Notes under the pieces: model-generated
The model's database searches: none
What the model saw: only the letters and a program-made list of their open reading frames with translations
Told to the model about the DNA's origin: nothing
Shown here: piece after piece, positions 41,412-53,611 of the stretch
How positions within the stretch are numbered: the first letter of the stretch is position 1
Layout: every line of letters begins with the position of its first letter
Assembly: GCA_963693305.1 (NCBI GenBank)
Contig: OY855906.1
Span: forward strand, 28,232,937-28,296,936
Reading direction: 5' to 3'
From: Meandrina meandrites
Lineage: Eukaryota; Cnidaria; Anthozoa; Scleractinia; Meandrinidae
Length of the DNA: 64,000 nucleotides
Translations under genes and position numbers: made by a program

Positions 41412-41593
41412 AAGACCAGATACAAGACTTCAAATCAATCGGGTATTCAGCCGTCGATATCAGCGAAGGCAGCGATTTCTTCAGGTTTTCTCCCTTTCAG
41501 AATGGTATCTGATTTACTCAGAGCTTTGAACTCGGAAGAAACAGCGATTCTGACAGCTTCCTTTGTGTGTTCAATGATTGTCTGAATGCGTGA

Positions 41594-42348
41594 TTAGCCG
41601 TCGTTTTCCAGTTCTTGATTGAGCGCCAAATTGATAATCAGAGATTTTGTCGCGTTGTCGAACGTTTTCCGAACGATGACTTCTCCGTTGGGATTTAGGA
41701 TAAGTACCTTGAGCTGGGAGCTTGATTTTCCGTCTATATCGTCAATATTACAAAAGTTAGACAGAACGTCGGCATCTTGTTCAGCAGCAGTAGGTGTTAC
41801 TTGCTCTGTCGAAAACGTGTCGACATCGCTGATCGATTCTGTGTTCTGAGAATTACTCCCGGCAAAATTCTCGGTAAACAAGGCCTTCCTAGAACTAGCC
41901 TTTCCAGCCTGAACGGTCTGAACGGCGTTCTGTTCGCTGTCGTTGAGTTGTTTTTTTTTGCGTGGCTTCTTTCTGGCGTAACAGTCGTAGGAAGCTGTCG
42001 TTTGCTTCGATCTTCGCAGCCCGCTTCCCCGTTTAAATCTTCTTCAGCTAATAAAGCTTTCTCAACAAAACTGTATAGCTCGGCTGCATTCCGAATTTTG
42101 CGGCCACAAGGTCTGCAGACCTGTTCTGATAAGTTTTGGTTTCGCGATAAAGGAAGCCCAATCGACCCGCAACACTCCGCTAAAATAAGCCCCGCACTTT
42201 CTTGTCTTCCAGAAGGCATAAATAAATTTTCAAAGGACACTCTTGCTCCGTCAGAGGCAAAACTCGCTCCACAAAATCTGCAGTTGTTATTTCGGATGTC
42301 TACCTTGGGCTTTCTACCTCGTTTACTGGGCTTTGTTGGAGTTGACAT
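41594..42348 (-). pseudogene. Cys-rich zinc-finger protein inside the DNA transposon, frameshifted
   Basis: It starts MSTPTKPSKRGRKPKVD, an AT-hook-like basic stretch. The Cys pairs CRFCGASF and CRPCGRKI are spaced about 60 residues apart, as in ZAD/THAP-adjacent DNA-binding zinc domains. Around 41880 the frame slips, and a second frame (NSQNTESISDVDTF to the stop at 41594) continues with an ordered C-terminus (VLILNPNGEVIVRKTFD). It was probably one protein of about 250 residues. It may bind the transposon ends. The family is uncertain. Confidence 0.55.
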
Positions 42349-42726
42349 TCCGTGTGGGATTTATTCTAGCGTAGCACGCTGCTACGAAAAATATTTTTTT
42401 TCACGCCTTTGCGATAAATTCCCGCGTGTAATCAGTCATAAAATAAATAAATAAATAAATCACTTTATTTAAGTGTCATGCGGAAAAGCGCACGCCTAAT
42501 TTTGATTGGACGTTGAAATGACAGTAGAGTTAATCAAATTATGCAAACGAAGTGGGCGGAAGTGCAAAAGAGACGGCTTTTATTGCAGGCGCTCCCTCCT
42601 TCTCCCCAGTCCCCCTCCGCCCGCTCTTTTTTTCTCCCGATTTCCCACCCCCCTCCCCATCCCCCTTTATGCGCCAGCTACGCAGGCTAGGTAAATGTAA
42701 AGGGAACTACATCGTGTAGCACATAC

Positions 42727-43128
42727 TTGCAATGTGGTGTTCCCCAAGGATCCGTGCTGGGGCCTATATTATATCTGCTGTACACGTCCCCGATTGGCGA
42801 TATTGTTAGAGCTCATGGTCTGTCACATCATTTCTATGCTGACGACTCCCAGCTATATTGTTCTTTCAAGCTTCGAGATCATGCGACCTCAGTTGAAGCA
42901 ATCGAATCCTGTTTAAATGACATTGATGCATGGATGCTTGCAAACATGCTAAAGTTGAATAGGGAGAAAACAGAGCTTCTAGTAATAGGACCAAAAAACA
43001 AAATTACACCACCTATTGAGGGTATTCATGTGGCCGGCGAATACATTGAAGTCTCAAGTAACGCCAGAAATATAGGAGTAACTTTTGATACTAACATGAA
43101 CTTAGAGAAACATGTTATGAACACCTGA
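42727..43128 (+). pseudogene. LINE reverse transcriptase fragment
   Basis: Carries RT motifs with the FYADD box near residue 37. It is truncated at its 5' end and frameshifted after 43128. Confidence 0.8.
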
Positions 43129-43227
43129 CAGCCTTTTATCACTTACGCAATATAGCGCCGGAGGATACGGAACTGTCTTTCTCAGGATGAAGCAGAAATA
43201 CTTGTTCACGCGTTTATTTCATCCAAG

Positions 43228-43680
43228 TTGGACTTCTGTAATGCACTACTTTATGGCCTACCACAATCAGTGCTGGATAGGCTCCAGTACGTTCAAAACT
43301 GCTCAGCAAGACTGGTGACAAAAACTTCAAGATCAGAACACATAACACCTGTTCTTCGTAGATTACATTGGCTCCCAATCCGACAACGTATCACATATAA
43401 GATGCTACTTCTTACGTATAAAGCGCTGAATGGCATGGCACCGCAATACTTAGTTGATCTTCTCCAGCACTATACTCCGACCAGGCAACTTAGATCATCA
43501 TCAATGAATCTGTTGGTTATACCAAAATCAAACCTAAAGTCTTATGGAGAAAGATCTTTTCAAGTTGCCGCTCCCAGACTATGGAATGCGCTTCCAAACA
43601 AACTTAAATCTATTAAATCACTTAACGTTTTTAAAAAAGAACTTAAAACACTGCTTTTTAGAGAGGCCTTTTTATATTAA
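43228..43680 (+). pseudogene. LINE RT C-terminal region fragment
   Basis: The thumb/connection-like region (ALNGMAPQYLVDLLQHYTPT, RSFQVAAPRLWNALP) is the common C-terminal block of CR1/L2/Rex-type LINEs. Confidence 0.8.
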
Positions 43681-43850
43681 TCATATTTTTATTTTTTAAC
43701 CTAAAGTACATTATAAATTATTTAATTAATATTTTACTTTTTAAAATTGTTAAAACTTAGAGAGGCCTTTTTATATTAATCATATTTTATTTTTAATCCA
43801 AAGCAAATTGTAAATTATTTAATTAATATTTTACTTTTTAAAATTGTAAA
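43657..43850 (+). repeat. Tandem duplication of the LINE 3' UTR (about 95 bp, two copies)
   Basis: TTAGAGAGGCCTTTTTATATTAATC occurs at 43657 and again at about 43757. Each is followed by the same AT-rich stretch ending in ACTTTTTAAAATTGT. Confidence 0.8.
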
Positions 43851-43886
43851 GCGCCTTTGAACTTATGGAAATGGCGCTATATAAAT

Positions 43887-43890
43887 GATG

Positions 43891-43985
<95 letters not shown>
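43887..43985 (+). repeat. (ATT)n microsatellite
   Basis: About 33 ATT units form the tail of the LINE. Confidence 0.95.
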
Positions 43986-43986
<1 letters not shown>

Positions 43987-45187
43987 ATATATCGGACTAC
44001 AAGTCAGAGAGAGCGATGGCAAGGGTTCGACCTGCGGCTGAACAAGGCTGAAAATCACTGAATGAAGCTCAAATAAAAGTGAACACAGAGCTAATCAAGT
44101 TCACTGAAGTGAAGCATAAAAGACTGTTGAAGGCTACAACGATGGAAAGAGAGAAATTGATCTTCGCTGAAAATTCATATAATTTATGCGCGGTGGTGGT
44201 AGGAGTATTTAAAGTTTACAACAAAAAACCTACAACGAAACTGCCGTGTTCGTCTCCGATATTTTTATTGGGCTGGTTTGGAAGCTTTGCCCTGCAGAAT
44301 TTTCAAGCCTTCTCCAATAATAAGGTAACAGACGTAAATGTGTGCACTAAGAATAAGTCCAATTTTATATTGAGAGAATTATACTTCATTTTTGAAGTTG
44401 TGTCGGTTTTCTGATCTTCCCGCAAATATTTATCAAACGTGTTCATGTTTGTACATTTTATACAGACATTGTTTATTAAATATTTCGCTAAGACGAATTA
44501 TTTTCTGTTTTAGTTAGTGGAGTTAACTGTGATGTTCATTATTGGATTTTTAAAAACAAATTATTAACATCAAAATCACGATTTCGGCTCGCTTGCATTT
44601 GTTTTGTTTCTCTTATCAGTGCTTATCAGTGAGTGTGTTGAAATATCTTAGATGCGTAAATGAATATTTCGCCGGTCTCGTTGCGAGTTACCTGTGCTTG
44701 GCTGAGTGCGTTCAGGCTTCACCTAAAGGATATTTACTTACCAGAAATGAAGAAAATTCATTCAGTTCTCAGAGTTCTCTACATAAACTTCTCTTAGCAA
44801 CGCGTACGATAAAACAATCATGCGACCAAACCGCAACGAAAGGACGTCGGTTCAAAACAGTCAAAACAACATTATTGTAAGCTTATTCTAAGTTAGCGTG
44901 CACCACTTCCCAAATCACAAACTACTACAATTCTTACACAAAAATTTCCTTCAAATGACTTTCATAACCGGCACCATCAATTTGAAGAGTTTGTTTCGCC
45001 GCCGTGATTTTCTCAGTTCGCCGTGGCGTGAGTTCATTTTGTTTACTGTGTTAAGCAGCGAGTTCACTTTGTTTTCTGTTTTTTGCCTTGAGTTGATTTT
45101 CTTGCCCTGATAGTTTTGTAGTAATCAAAACAAGGTCAAGATTCTTTTTACATTGAATAACTCATAAAGGTCCTAGAGGTGTATTAA
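43986..45187. other. Intergenic DNA, no supported gene
   Basis: ORFs at 44079-44414 and 44593-44880 lack recognisable domains or convincing splice context. Nothing else is seen. Confidence 0.4.
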
Positions 45188-45560
45188 TTTAATAGTGTAC
45201 GGTAAACGTTGTAAACAGTTTTTCAAAGATTTGTTTTGCGCCTACGTTCGTACGTGAGGAACCTAATAAAGTGCACTCGTCAATTTCAATTTTAGAACCT
45301 GACACAAGCAAGAAAATTCAGAGTTTTTCAGACGGGTTAACCGCAATATATTGACGTCGCTTTCCTCAACAAAACCATGAGAGGTTTTTAAGATATTTAG
45401 TTAAATCATGAGCGATTAAAATTTATTTTATACCTATATGGGCCACCGTATAAAGATTAGAAATATAGTGTGTACTTATTTAGCAACACTGTAATTAACT
45501 CGAGCAAAAAAATTAATAAATGGGAGCTCCGCTTTTAGGCCTCCCTAAATCTATATATTA
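45188..45560 (+). repeat. Dispersed repeat, copy 2 (first segment)
   Basis: Homologous to 23490-23760 plus 24366-24440, without the SINE cluster. Confidence 0.75.
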
Positions 45561-45979
45561 ACATGACCTTGACATATTATTATACAAGTGATTACTGTAG
45601 TAGTTTCCTCGGAGTTCCTATCAGAAAGTATATAGCGAGCCCTGACACCCTGGAGATGGTGCCTAGCATCTGATCCAGAAGAAACTACAATAGTCTTTGT
45701 CGACATGTAAAGGTAAATTCAGGGGCGCCGGAGCTTATGCCGGTTTCTCAGCATTAAGAGACAAGGAGTATCTAACCCCACCCACCCCACCCCCTGGCCT
45801 GGATGCTATGCTGTCACAGGGTTTTCCTCAGCATTATATTCGTCGGTAGCCATTCATACACCTGGGTGGAGAGAGTTACTGTCAGAGTAAAGAGTTCAAG
45901 GACACAACGCAATGACCACGGCTAGGAATCCTTAGGCGTGGACCATAATTTTCCTGGAGTGGGGGGTATGACAAATTTT

Positions 45980-46240
45980 CCTCTGCAAACTCTTTTTTTT
46001 TTTTTTAATTTATGCACCTCTGCAAACATTTTTTTTTTTCAAAACGCAAAATATTTTTTTTACACATATCATGTTTGGAAGCAATTTCTTTTGTCTTTTT
46101 TGGGCCCTGCAAACGATTTTTTTTTCAATATTTTTGATTCCACCCCCCCCCCCCCCCCCCTCCAGAAAAAAAAAAAATTGTCCTTCCCTAAGCGGATTTT
46201 GCTCCCCAACATTTTGCACAGGTATTTTTTTTTTTTAACT
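45980..46240. repeat. T-rich/C-run low-complexity region
   Basis: A series of T10-T14 runs, separated by repeats of CTCTGCAAAC-like phrases (45980, 46018, 46108), plus a C18 run near 46142. It looks like a degenerate tandem array. Confidence 0.7.
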
Positions 46241-46389
46241 TTTGCTTAATCCTGGTCAGGACAGTATAAGAATAGTGAGTGTGCTCGTTCTTCATATGAA
46301 CTTATGCTTGTGCTTATGCCAAGTGAAAGCCGGCCTTTAACATTAAAGAGGAACATAAGATAAGGGACTAAAGAGAACTGGGCTGGCTC

Positions 46390-47240
46390 GTAGAGTTTGC
46401 TGTTGCCGTTCCTCTGTTGTAATATAAAGTCATTACGTAATCCTATTAGATATTTCCCGAAGAAATCAATCCGTTCTAAAATAAGTGATGCAGTCTATTT
46501 ATATCAGGTTTTGATTAAGATTGGAGATCGTAAGCGTGGACTCGATGCAAAGCCGTTACATGAACCGTCGAGGTCTAACTTCAGAACAAATTGGGCAGAT
46601 TCCTTGCCACGCGTGCATACACGCAAATGCGCGTGGTTCTTAGGTGTGGTTTGACTACTGGAAACGCGCAGATTGCTTTCAGCAAGATAACTTGAGCCGG
46701 ATATTTGCTGAAGAGATAAATCCAGTCTAAAATAAGTTATCTAGTCTCTTTGTAACAAGTTTTGATTAGGATCGATCGAGACCGTAAACGAGAACTCGAA
46801 GCACAGCTAGCCGTGACATGAATCGTCTGGGTCTAATTTTAGAAGAAATTGGACTTATTCCCTGCGTGTCGCGCGGTTTCGCAAATGCGCTTGGTTTCCC
46901 GGTGTGGTTTGACTGTTAAAAACATGTTGTGTGTGTTTTTAACAGGTTACTTTGAGCAAGGTAACTTGAACAACAAAATAAAATCTGTAAGTATCAGAAG
47001 GAGAGTGAAAAATTATTCCGGGATGAAAATACTTCGATAATTATGGCATTTACATTATTATGTTTACATCCAGTTCAAATCAGTAGACTAGTACATTAAG
47101 CGATAATCGCATTCCTCTCTTCAGCTATAGTAAACTTGGATATTTTGTAAACGTTCTAAAATTCCCAAATATACCGTACATATTTAAATGAACGGAGAAA
47201 CTTGGCTAACGTATGCAAATACCGATCGAAAGATGACCCT
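46390..47240 (+). repeat. Dispersed repeat, copy 2 (second segment)
   Basis: Homologous to 25090-25760. It contains an internal partial duplication (GAAATAAATCC-like, AATAAGTTATCTAGTC near 46720) not present in copy 1. Confidence 0.7.
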
Positions 47241-47859
47241 AATTTACCAAAATGCACGTGAAAAAAAAATGGAATATCACCTGCAGTTCCTGTTTACTAC
47301 AAATGCCGTTCTTTTATTTTTTTGAAAATCTCGGACTCAAGATTGTGTTGTTGAGAGAGTGATTGTGTTCAGACGGTTGCTCTTTCGGAGAACGCGAAAA
47401 GGCTAATTAATAAAAAGGTCCGCAATGCTTTCATTAAACTGCTATTGTTATTAAATGGTAACACCTTTGAGTTCAGTTCTACCTCGATTTCCAGTAGTTA
47501 GTGGATGATAACTGCGGATCTCAAGACTACTGAAAATCAAGTCAATGCTTTTATGAGCTTCACGCAGAAAAATATCCAGTTGCTTTGCCAGGGCTTAATC
47601 AACAACAATTATAACAATTCAATCTCAATAGTGAACAATTGTTCCATCGTCGAGGAAACGCGTCTGTAATGTCTCCATTATATCTGCCAAATTTAATGTT
47701 GTCTGCTGTAGCCAGAATTTCGATAGTGATACGGCAAAAATGAAAAGTGGAACTTGGCAACTTGCTCGAACAAATTTAAATTAAAAGTTGCAAGTTGCTT
47801 CGATGAAAGCTATCAATCAGTACATCCGGTAAAGATTGCCCGTTTTGGGGATTCTCTAT

Positions 47860-48085
47860 TTTGAAGCCGTTCCTGGATTTAAAGATTCTCCATTTTAAAT
47901 AGTTCCTGTCCCAAAGATTCCTCGTTTTAAAACTTATCCAGGCATTTCAAAGATACCACGTTTCAAAGCTAAAGAATCCCTATTTTAATGATTCCTCGTT
48001 TTAAACATTCCCGATTTAAAGATTCGTTTTAAACATTTTAGGGTTTCCAATTTTAAAGGTTTCCCTATTTTAAAGATTATTTCAC
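47860..48085 (+). repeat. Degenerate short tandem repeat (TTTTAAAGATTCC-like)
   Basis: Units resembling AAAGATTCCTCGTTTTAAA recur about ten times with changes. Confidence 0.65.
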
Positions 48086-48364
48086 CGTGACCTTTCCCGA
48101 TTCCCCATGACTATATTGTAAAAGTTTTATTGGACTGAGATATAGCTGGCCACTGCGGGGAGCCGGTCCCTTATGAGAACTTCAACTGTGCTTGTGTAGC
48201 GCTGATGCGGTTATATAGTGCGACCCAGTGGAAAAAAAAAATAAAATAAAATAACGACAAAACATGGACTGACGTAAACTTTTAATGATATAGCTTGAGC
48301 TTCTATTTGCATAACAACCCGTAACCAAGATTTTGTTAGTCCCAATGCAATAATAATAATTATC

Positions 48365-48380
48365 ATCATAATAAAATTAT
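48365..48380. repeat. Target site duplication of L1-like LINE, left (16 bp)
   Basis: ATCATAATAAAATTAT here and at 53919-53934. Confidence 0.88.
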
Positions 48381-48461
48381 GGGGAGTCTGGGTCGAGCAT
48401 GGATGCAAGCTAGACGCACGAACGTTTGCTCTCGTTCGGAAATGCTGTTTTTTGATTCGGG

Positions 48462-49400
48462 ATGAATGAAACTTTAAATATCACAAAAAGAAAAACCAGA
48501 GCAAAAAGTAGTGATAGCGACGAAAGTCAGTCTTCTTCACCTATTGCGAAGAAACCGAAGGAAATTGACGTTTTCTCACCAAACCACGAGGAACCCGAAG
48601 GTATTGTCGACAGCTCACTTGCTTCAAATATGACAGAGGAAATCAATATTAAGTTAGACGCCATACTAAAGACGCTCTCCAAGCTGGAAGAAGACTACTC
48701 CTCTAGATTTGACCGTATCGAATCACATTTGGATAAGATGAATGAAACGGTCGAGGGCATGCAAACATCTTTGGGCAACGTAACGCAAGAAGTCACACGT
48801 ATCGATGAAGAAATGAAAACAATGAGAGACACGATAAATAATGTAGAAAGCAGTCTAAGCCTCGCTCATGAGCAGATTGAAGGAATGAAGAAGAACTTTG
48901 ACAAGCACAGTGCAAACTACAAAGCCGAGATCAAGAGCTTGAAAGCGGAAAACAGGAAATTAACCGACCAAACAATCTACCAAGACGTATACCAGCGACG
49001 CGAGAATCTTCGTTTCTACGGAATACCCGAGGAAGGAGACTCCGAAAATTGTAAAGAAGCCCTGTACAAGTTTTTTCAAATACATCTGCAAATGTCTTCA
49101 GCTCGTTCAATCGAATTCCAAAGAGTCCACAGGATCGGCAAGCCACAAGCTTCGGGAGCCCCACGTACAATCATAGCACGTTTTCTTCGTTATCCCGACC
49201 GCGAAGAGGTTATGTCCCGCCGCAAAATGTTAGCAGAAAGCGAGGGTCTTGGGATGGGTCCAGATTTACCTAAAAATGTGGTGGATATCAGAAAGAAGCT
49301 TATTCCAGAATTAATAAAGGCCAGGGAGGAAGGAAAGACTGCTTTTTTCAGCCGGGCGGAACCGCACAAGTTGTATATTGAATGTGAACTGTTTAATTAA
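48462..49400 (+). CDS. L1-like ORF1 RNA-binding chaperone
   Basis: The protein has 312 residues. The N-terminus is Ser/Lys-rich and disordered. A long coiled coil covers about residues 65-175 (KLEEDYSSRFDRIESHLDKM). An RRM-like region follows (RRENLRFYGIPEEGDSENC..EFQRVHRIGK), then a basic C-terminal domain (SRRKMLAESEG..FSRAEPHKLYIE), matching the transposase_22/L1 ORF1p layout. In L1 elements it trimerises and packages the RNA. The frame is intact. The ATG lies 82 bp inside the element. Confidence 0.9.
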   Translation: MNETLNITKRKTRAKSSDSDESQSSSPIAKKPKEIDVFSPNHEEPEGIVDSSLASNMTEEINIKLDAILKTLSKLEEDYSSRFDRIESHLDKMNETVEGMQTSLGNVTQEVTRIDEEMKTMRDTINNVESSLSLAHEQIEGMKKNFDKHSANYKAEIKSLKAENRKLTDQTIYQDVYQRRENLRFYGIPEEGDSENCKEALYKFFQIHLQMSSARSIEFQRVHRIGKPQASGAPRTIIARFLRYPDREEVMSRRKMLAESEGLGMGPDLPKNVVDIRKKLIPELIKAREEGKTAFFSRAEPHKLYIECELFN

Positions 49401-49819
49401 CTTTGTTAAATATGCTAGACTCTTGCCTATTTCTCGACGGCAAACTGTCATTACCACCTACTATAATATTTCTGCCTGAATTTTTGCAACTATTTTAAAA
49501 TCCCGATCTACACATATTTGTTCTTAGAGAGAGAGAGCATTGCTTTGAAATCGTAGATCGTAGATCGTAAACACCAGAGCTAGGCGCAACTCCGCTGTAG
49601 TTACAAGTATGTTATTTACTAACTACCTTTTATTTTTCGGGAGTGTAGTATATAATCATTGTGTTTTTCTTTTTGTTTCTTTTCTTTTGTCTTTGCAAAT
49701 GATGTGCGTTTGGTACTACTTCATTAGTCGACGTGTTTATTATGTATATTGTTTTTCGCAGAAACCGGTAAATGTCTACATCGTTCCGCTCAATCACCAT
49801 CTTTTTCCCAGTGGGATAA

Positions 49820-52800
49820 AAGTGTTTTTTATTTTCCAAATTCGAGAAAATAAATGCAAATTTTAAACTTCTTTCGTTAAATGTTCGAGGGATTAGAACT
49901 TTTGAAAAACGCAAGACGCTATTCCAGTGGTTAAAAAAGGACCAGTCAGATATAATTTTCCTTCAAGAAACTTATAGTACCCCAGGAATTGAAAATACGT
50001 GGAGAACCCAGTGGCGTGGAGAGTTATTTTTTGCTCACGGCTCGGAGCATAGTAAAGGTGTTCTCATACTTGTTAAAGAGTCCCTAGATTTCAAACTAAC
50101 TGCGGTTAAATCAGACGAAAACGGACGCTTCATACTGTTAGTAGCTACTGTGCAGGGTCACCCTTTTATTTTTGTAAACATATACGCACCAAACATAACA
50201 AACGAACAGTCCTCTTTTTTTGAAACAATTCAAAACGAACTCGATGAACTTGACATTGACAGTGATTGTAATATCATTATGGGCGGGGATTTTAATGTGA
50301 TTCTTGACCCCGCATTGGATGGGGTAGGAGGCAAACCTAAATTAAAAGATTTGGTCAAAAAGATTGAAAATGTATGTTTTTCATTTGATCTGGTTGATAT
50401 TTGGAGGATAAGAAACCCGATAGCAAAGCGTTTTTCCTGGAGGCATAAAACCCCTCTTATTCAACGTCGTTTAGACTTTTGGTTGATAGGGAGTAATTTA
50501 CAAGAGGACATTGATAGTGTAGACATTATTCCAGCAATCAAGTCGGATCATTCAGCAATCATTTTGTCAATTAATGGGATTCAAAGTCAAACGCACGGCC
50601 CATCCTTTTGGAAGTTTAATGCAAGCCTGCTCGACCATGAAGAATATATCAAATTAATAAACAGTAAATACGCTGAATGGGAGGAGGAAGGTAAAGAAAT
50701 ACAAGATCCGAGAGTTTTATGGGATTTTATAAAATACAAAATTCGGCAGGAAACGATTTCGTACAGCAAAAGAAAAGCCAGAGAAAGAAGAGCGTATTTG
50801 CATGATTTAGAAAAGAGGCTTAAATCCTGCCAGTCCTTGTGCGACTCAAATCCATCCGATGAGAATCTCAATGAATTAGAAATTTTGCAGACAGAGTATG
50901 ATCGTCATTACGAATACATAACAAAAGGAACAATTATACGGTCTAGGGCAAATTGGTATGAATACGGTGAGAAAAGTAACAAGTATTTTTTAAATTTAGA
51001 AAACTCCAGAAAGAAAAAATGTGTAAGGAAATTATACACAGATGACGATAATTGTACGTCAGACCCTAGGAAAATAATGAATGAACTTAAGACCTTTTAT
51101 GAAGATCTTTATAATGGAGGTGCTTGCAAAACTGATGATCATTCAATGGACCTCTTCCTTCAAAATATTAACACTAAAAAGCTAACTAACGAGCAAAGAG
51201 ATGCATTAGAAAAAGAATTAACTATAAGTGAATGTTTTATGATTCTTAAAACTTTCCAAAAAAATAAATCCCCAGGGAACGATGGTTTGACGGTGGAGTT
51301 TTATTTCGAATTTTGGCCCATCTTAGCAAAACCACTAGTTAATTGCCTAAACTTCGCTCACTATTATGGGGAGCTATCTAACTCCCAAAAACAGGCTTTA
51401 ATTACCTTGCTAGAAAAGAAAGAAAAAGACAGAAGACTCATTAAAAATTGGCGCCCAATATCGTTGATAAACGTGGACGTGAAAATTGCATCTAAAGTTA
51501 TAGCCAAAAGAGTGGAGCCCTTTTTACCTGACCTTATACACCACAATCAAAATGCGTTTATACGGGGTAGATCTATTTTTGACGCTGTTAGAACAATTGA
51601 TGATGTCCTGGAATATGCAAAAATCACTAATAAATCTGGCATTTTAGTACCAATTGATTTCGAGAAAGCCTTTGACTCTTTAAACCATACCTATCTGTTT
51701 AAAGTATTACAGAAATACAATTTCGGACCGTATGTGATCCAGTGGATTAAAACCTTCTACACAAATATATCAAGCTGTGTTTTAAACAATGGTTTTACAA
51801 CTGACCTTTTCCAAGTGAGTCGTGGGGTAAGGCAGGGTGACCCTCTCTCACCTCTACTTTTCATTTTAGCCCTTGAAATTCTTTCTTGTTATATTCGTCA
51901 AAATAATAACATTCAAGGTTTAAGTATCAATGGTGAAGAGATAAAGTTAACTGTGTTTGCAGATGATATGACTTGTTTCTTAAAGGACAAGCAATCTTAT
52001 TCACAGCTTTTTGTCGCTCTTAAACTTTTTTCAGAGCATTCTGGTCTCCATGTAAACAATGAAAAAACTGAAGTCTTTGCGATCGGCTTACAGCAACTGT
52101 CTCAAAAGGATTTCTCTCATAAAATACAGAAATCGATTAAGATCTTGGGGGTGTATTTCAATTATAACAAATCAGCCAGGAAGAAAGCAAATTTCGATAT
52201 GATCCTGAAGTCCATCCAAAAAACACTGAACATGTGGAAATGGAGGGGCCTTACGTTACTGGGTAGAATCCAAATTGTTAAAACATTCGCCATACCAAAA
52301 TTTATGTATAAGGCGACCTTAATTCCTGTAAGTCAAGACCTTATTTCAGAAATCAACAAGCTTTTGTATGGATTTATTTGGAAAGGTAAAGATAAAGTGA
52401 AAAGGTCAGCCCTTATAAATGACATAGATGACGGGGGTCTAAAAATGTTAGACATTCAATCTATGATCTCTGCTCAGCGTATAATAAGTTTAAAAAAGTA
52501 CATGGAAGACTATAATAGCACTTGGAAGTCCATCCTCGATGTTTATCTAAGGCAAGTAGGTGGAAAGTTTCTTTTGCATTGTAATTTTGACACTCGGAAC
52601 CTCCCAATATATCTCCCCGAATTCTATAAAGAATGCCTTGAAGCTTGGATGGATTTAAACCCAAGTACAGTGAAATCCTATGACGAAGTAGCTAACCAGA
52701 TTATCTGGAACAATAAGAACATCCTTGTAGAAAAAGCCTCTGTTTTTTCACAACATCTGGTAAATCAAGGGTTTGTTAAAATAGGCAACTTTTATCCAAC

Positions 52801-53611
52801 AGAGGTACATTCCTGGACAATAGCAGATTTCAGGGAACAAGGCTTTTACCAGTGGACTACTTTAAATTGATGGGTATTTTTAATGCTATTCCTAGTGACT
52901 GGAGAGCAATCTTAAAGCAAAATCATGGGCAACGCCCTACTCCCCTGAACGACTTTATTGAACTTAATATAGACGGCACTAACGTTAATTTATTGAAAAT
53001 AACATCCAAAATGATATATAAAAGTTTCAAAATTAAAAAAACAAACCCCTCCCTCAGCCCAGAAGAAGTTGATCAGTAAATACCCTGAGTTGTCAACGGA
53101 CTGGAAACAAATATATACTCTAGCTTTTAATGTTGCTCTGGACACAAAATCAAGAGAATTCCAATATAAAATACTGAACAATATTGTATTTACAAATGAC
53201 AAACTCTTTAGATTTAAAATGATAGATTCTGCGCTCTGTGCCTTTTGCAAAGAAGAAGTTGAATCCCTCGAGCATTTATTTTGCCTGTGTAAGGTAACGA
53301 GAACTTTTTGGAATACGTTCTTTTCTTGGCTAAACGTTCATAACTTTGAAGAAGTTCATTTTACGGCCGTTCACATTCTTTTCGGATTTTTTGATATTTC
53401 TGAAGACTTTCACTTATTGAATCATTTAGTTTTGCTAGCGAAACAATTTATTTATAGCTGCAAGTTAAATAGAAACCAACCATCTTTTAAAGTCTTTCTT
53501 GCCAAGATTAAAACTGTTTATGAGATGGAACACCTTATAGCAAGAGATCGTAACCAACTACAAAAACACTTCTCAAAATGGAAACGAATCCTTCCCTTAC
53601 AAACAGGCTAA
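49820..53611 (+). pseudogene. L1-like ORF2: endonuclease-reverse transcriptase, frameshifted
   Basis: The main frame is open from 49820 to 52870. The endonuclease shows LLSLNVRGIRTFEKR, FLQETYST, GGDFNVILDP and a late SDHSAI. The RT shows NWRPISLINVDVKIASK, IDFEKAFDSL, RGVRQGDPLSPLLF and VFADDMTCF. No ATG precedes the endonuclease in this frame. At 52870 the frame ends and the protein continues in another frame (52852-53079), then a third (53069-53611). The last carries the C-terminal Cys motif CAFCKEEVESLEHLFCLC. Two small indels therefore truncate it. Confidence 0.88.

Larger units (their letters stand above)
40952..42689. mobile_element. DNA transposon, 1738 bp, 8-bp TSD, about 115-bp TIRs
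   Basis: TIRs at 40952-41067 and 42575-42689 start TAGCCTGCGTAGCTGGCGC. GGTAAATG flanks both sides (40944-40951, 42690-42697); an 8-bp duplication is usual for hAT and P superfamilies. Inside are divergent ORFs, a truncated RecQ-like start (+) and a Cys-rich DNA-binding-like protein (-). No transposase catalytic domain is seen, so the copy looks like an internal deletion derivative. The superfamily is an inference from TSD length only. Confidence 0.8.
42700..43985 (+). mobile_element. CR1/L2-like LINE, 5' truncated, ending in (ATT)n
   Basis: It encodes the late part of a reverse transcriptase ([25 protein letters not shown] at 42727-43128). After a frame break, the typical C-terminal region follows (MDFCNALLYGLPQSVLDRLQ, LHWLPIRQRITYK at 43228-43680). 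The 3' end reads GGCGCTATATAAAT and then ATT repeats, the tail style of L2-like elements. It begins just after the TSD of the neighbouring transposon. Confidence 0.88.

Noticed and set aside
43857..44058. ORFs of poly-Tyr or poly-Asn
   Set aside because: Pure translations of the ATT microsatellite.
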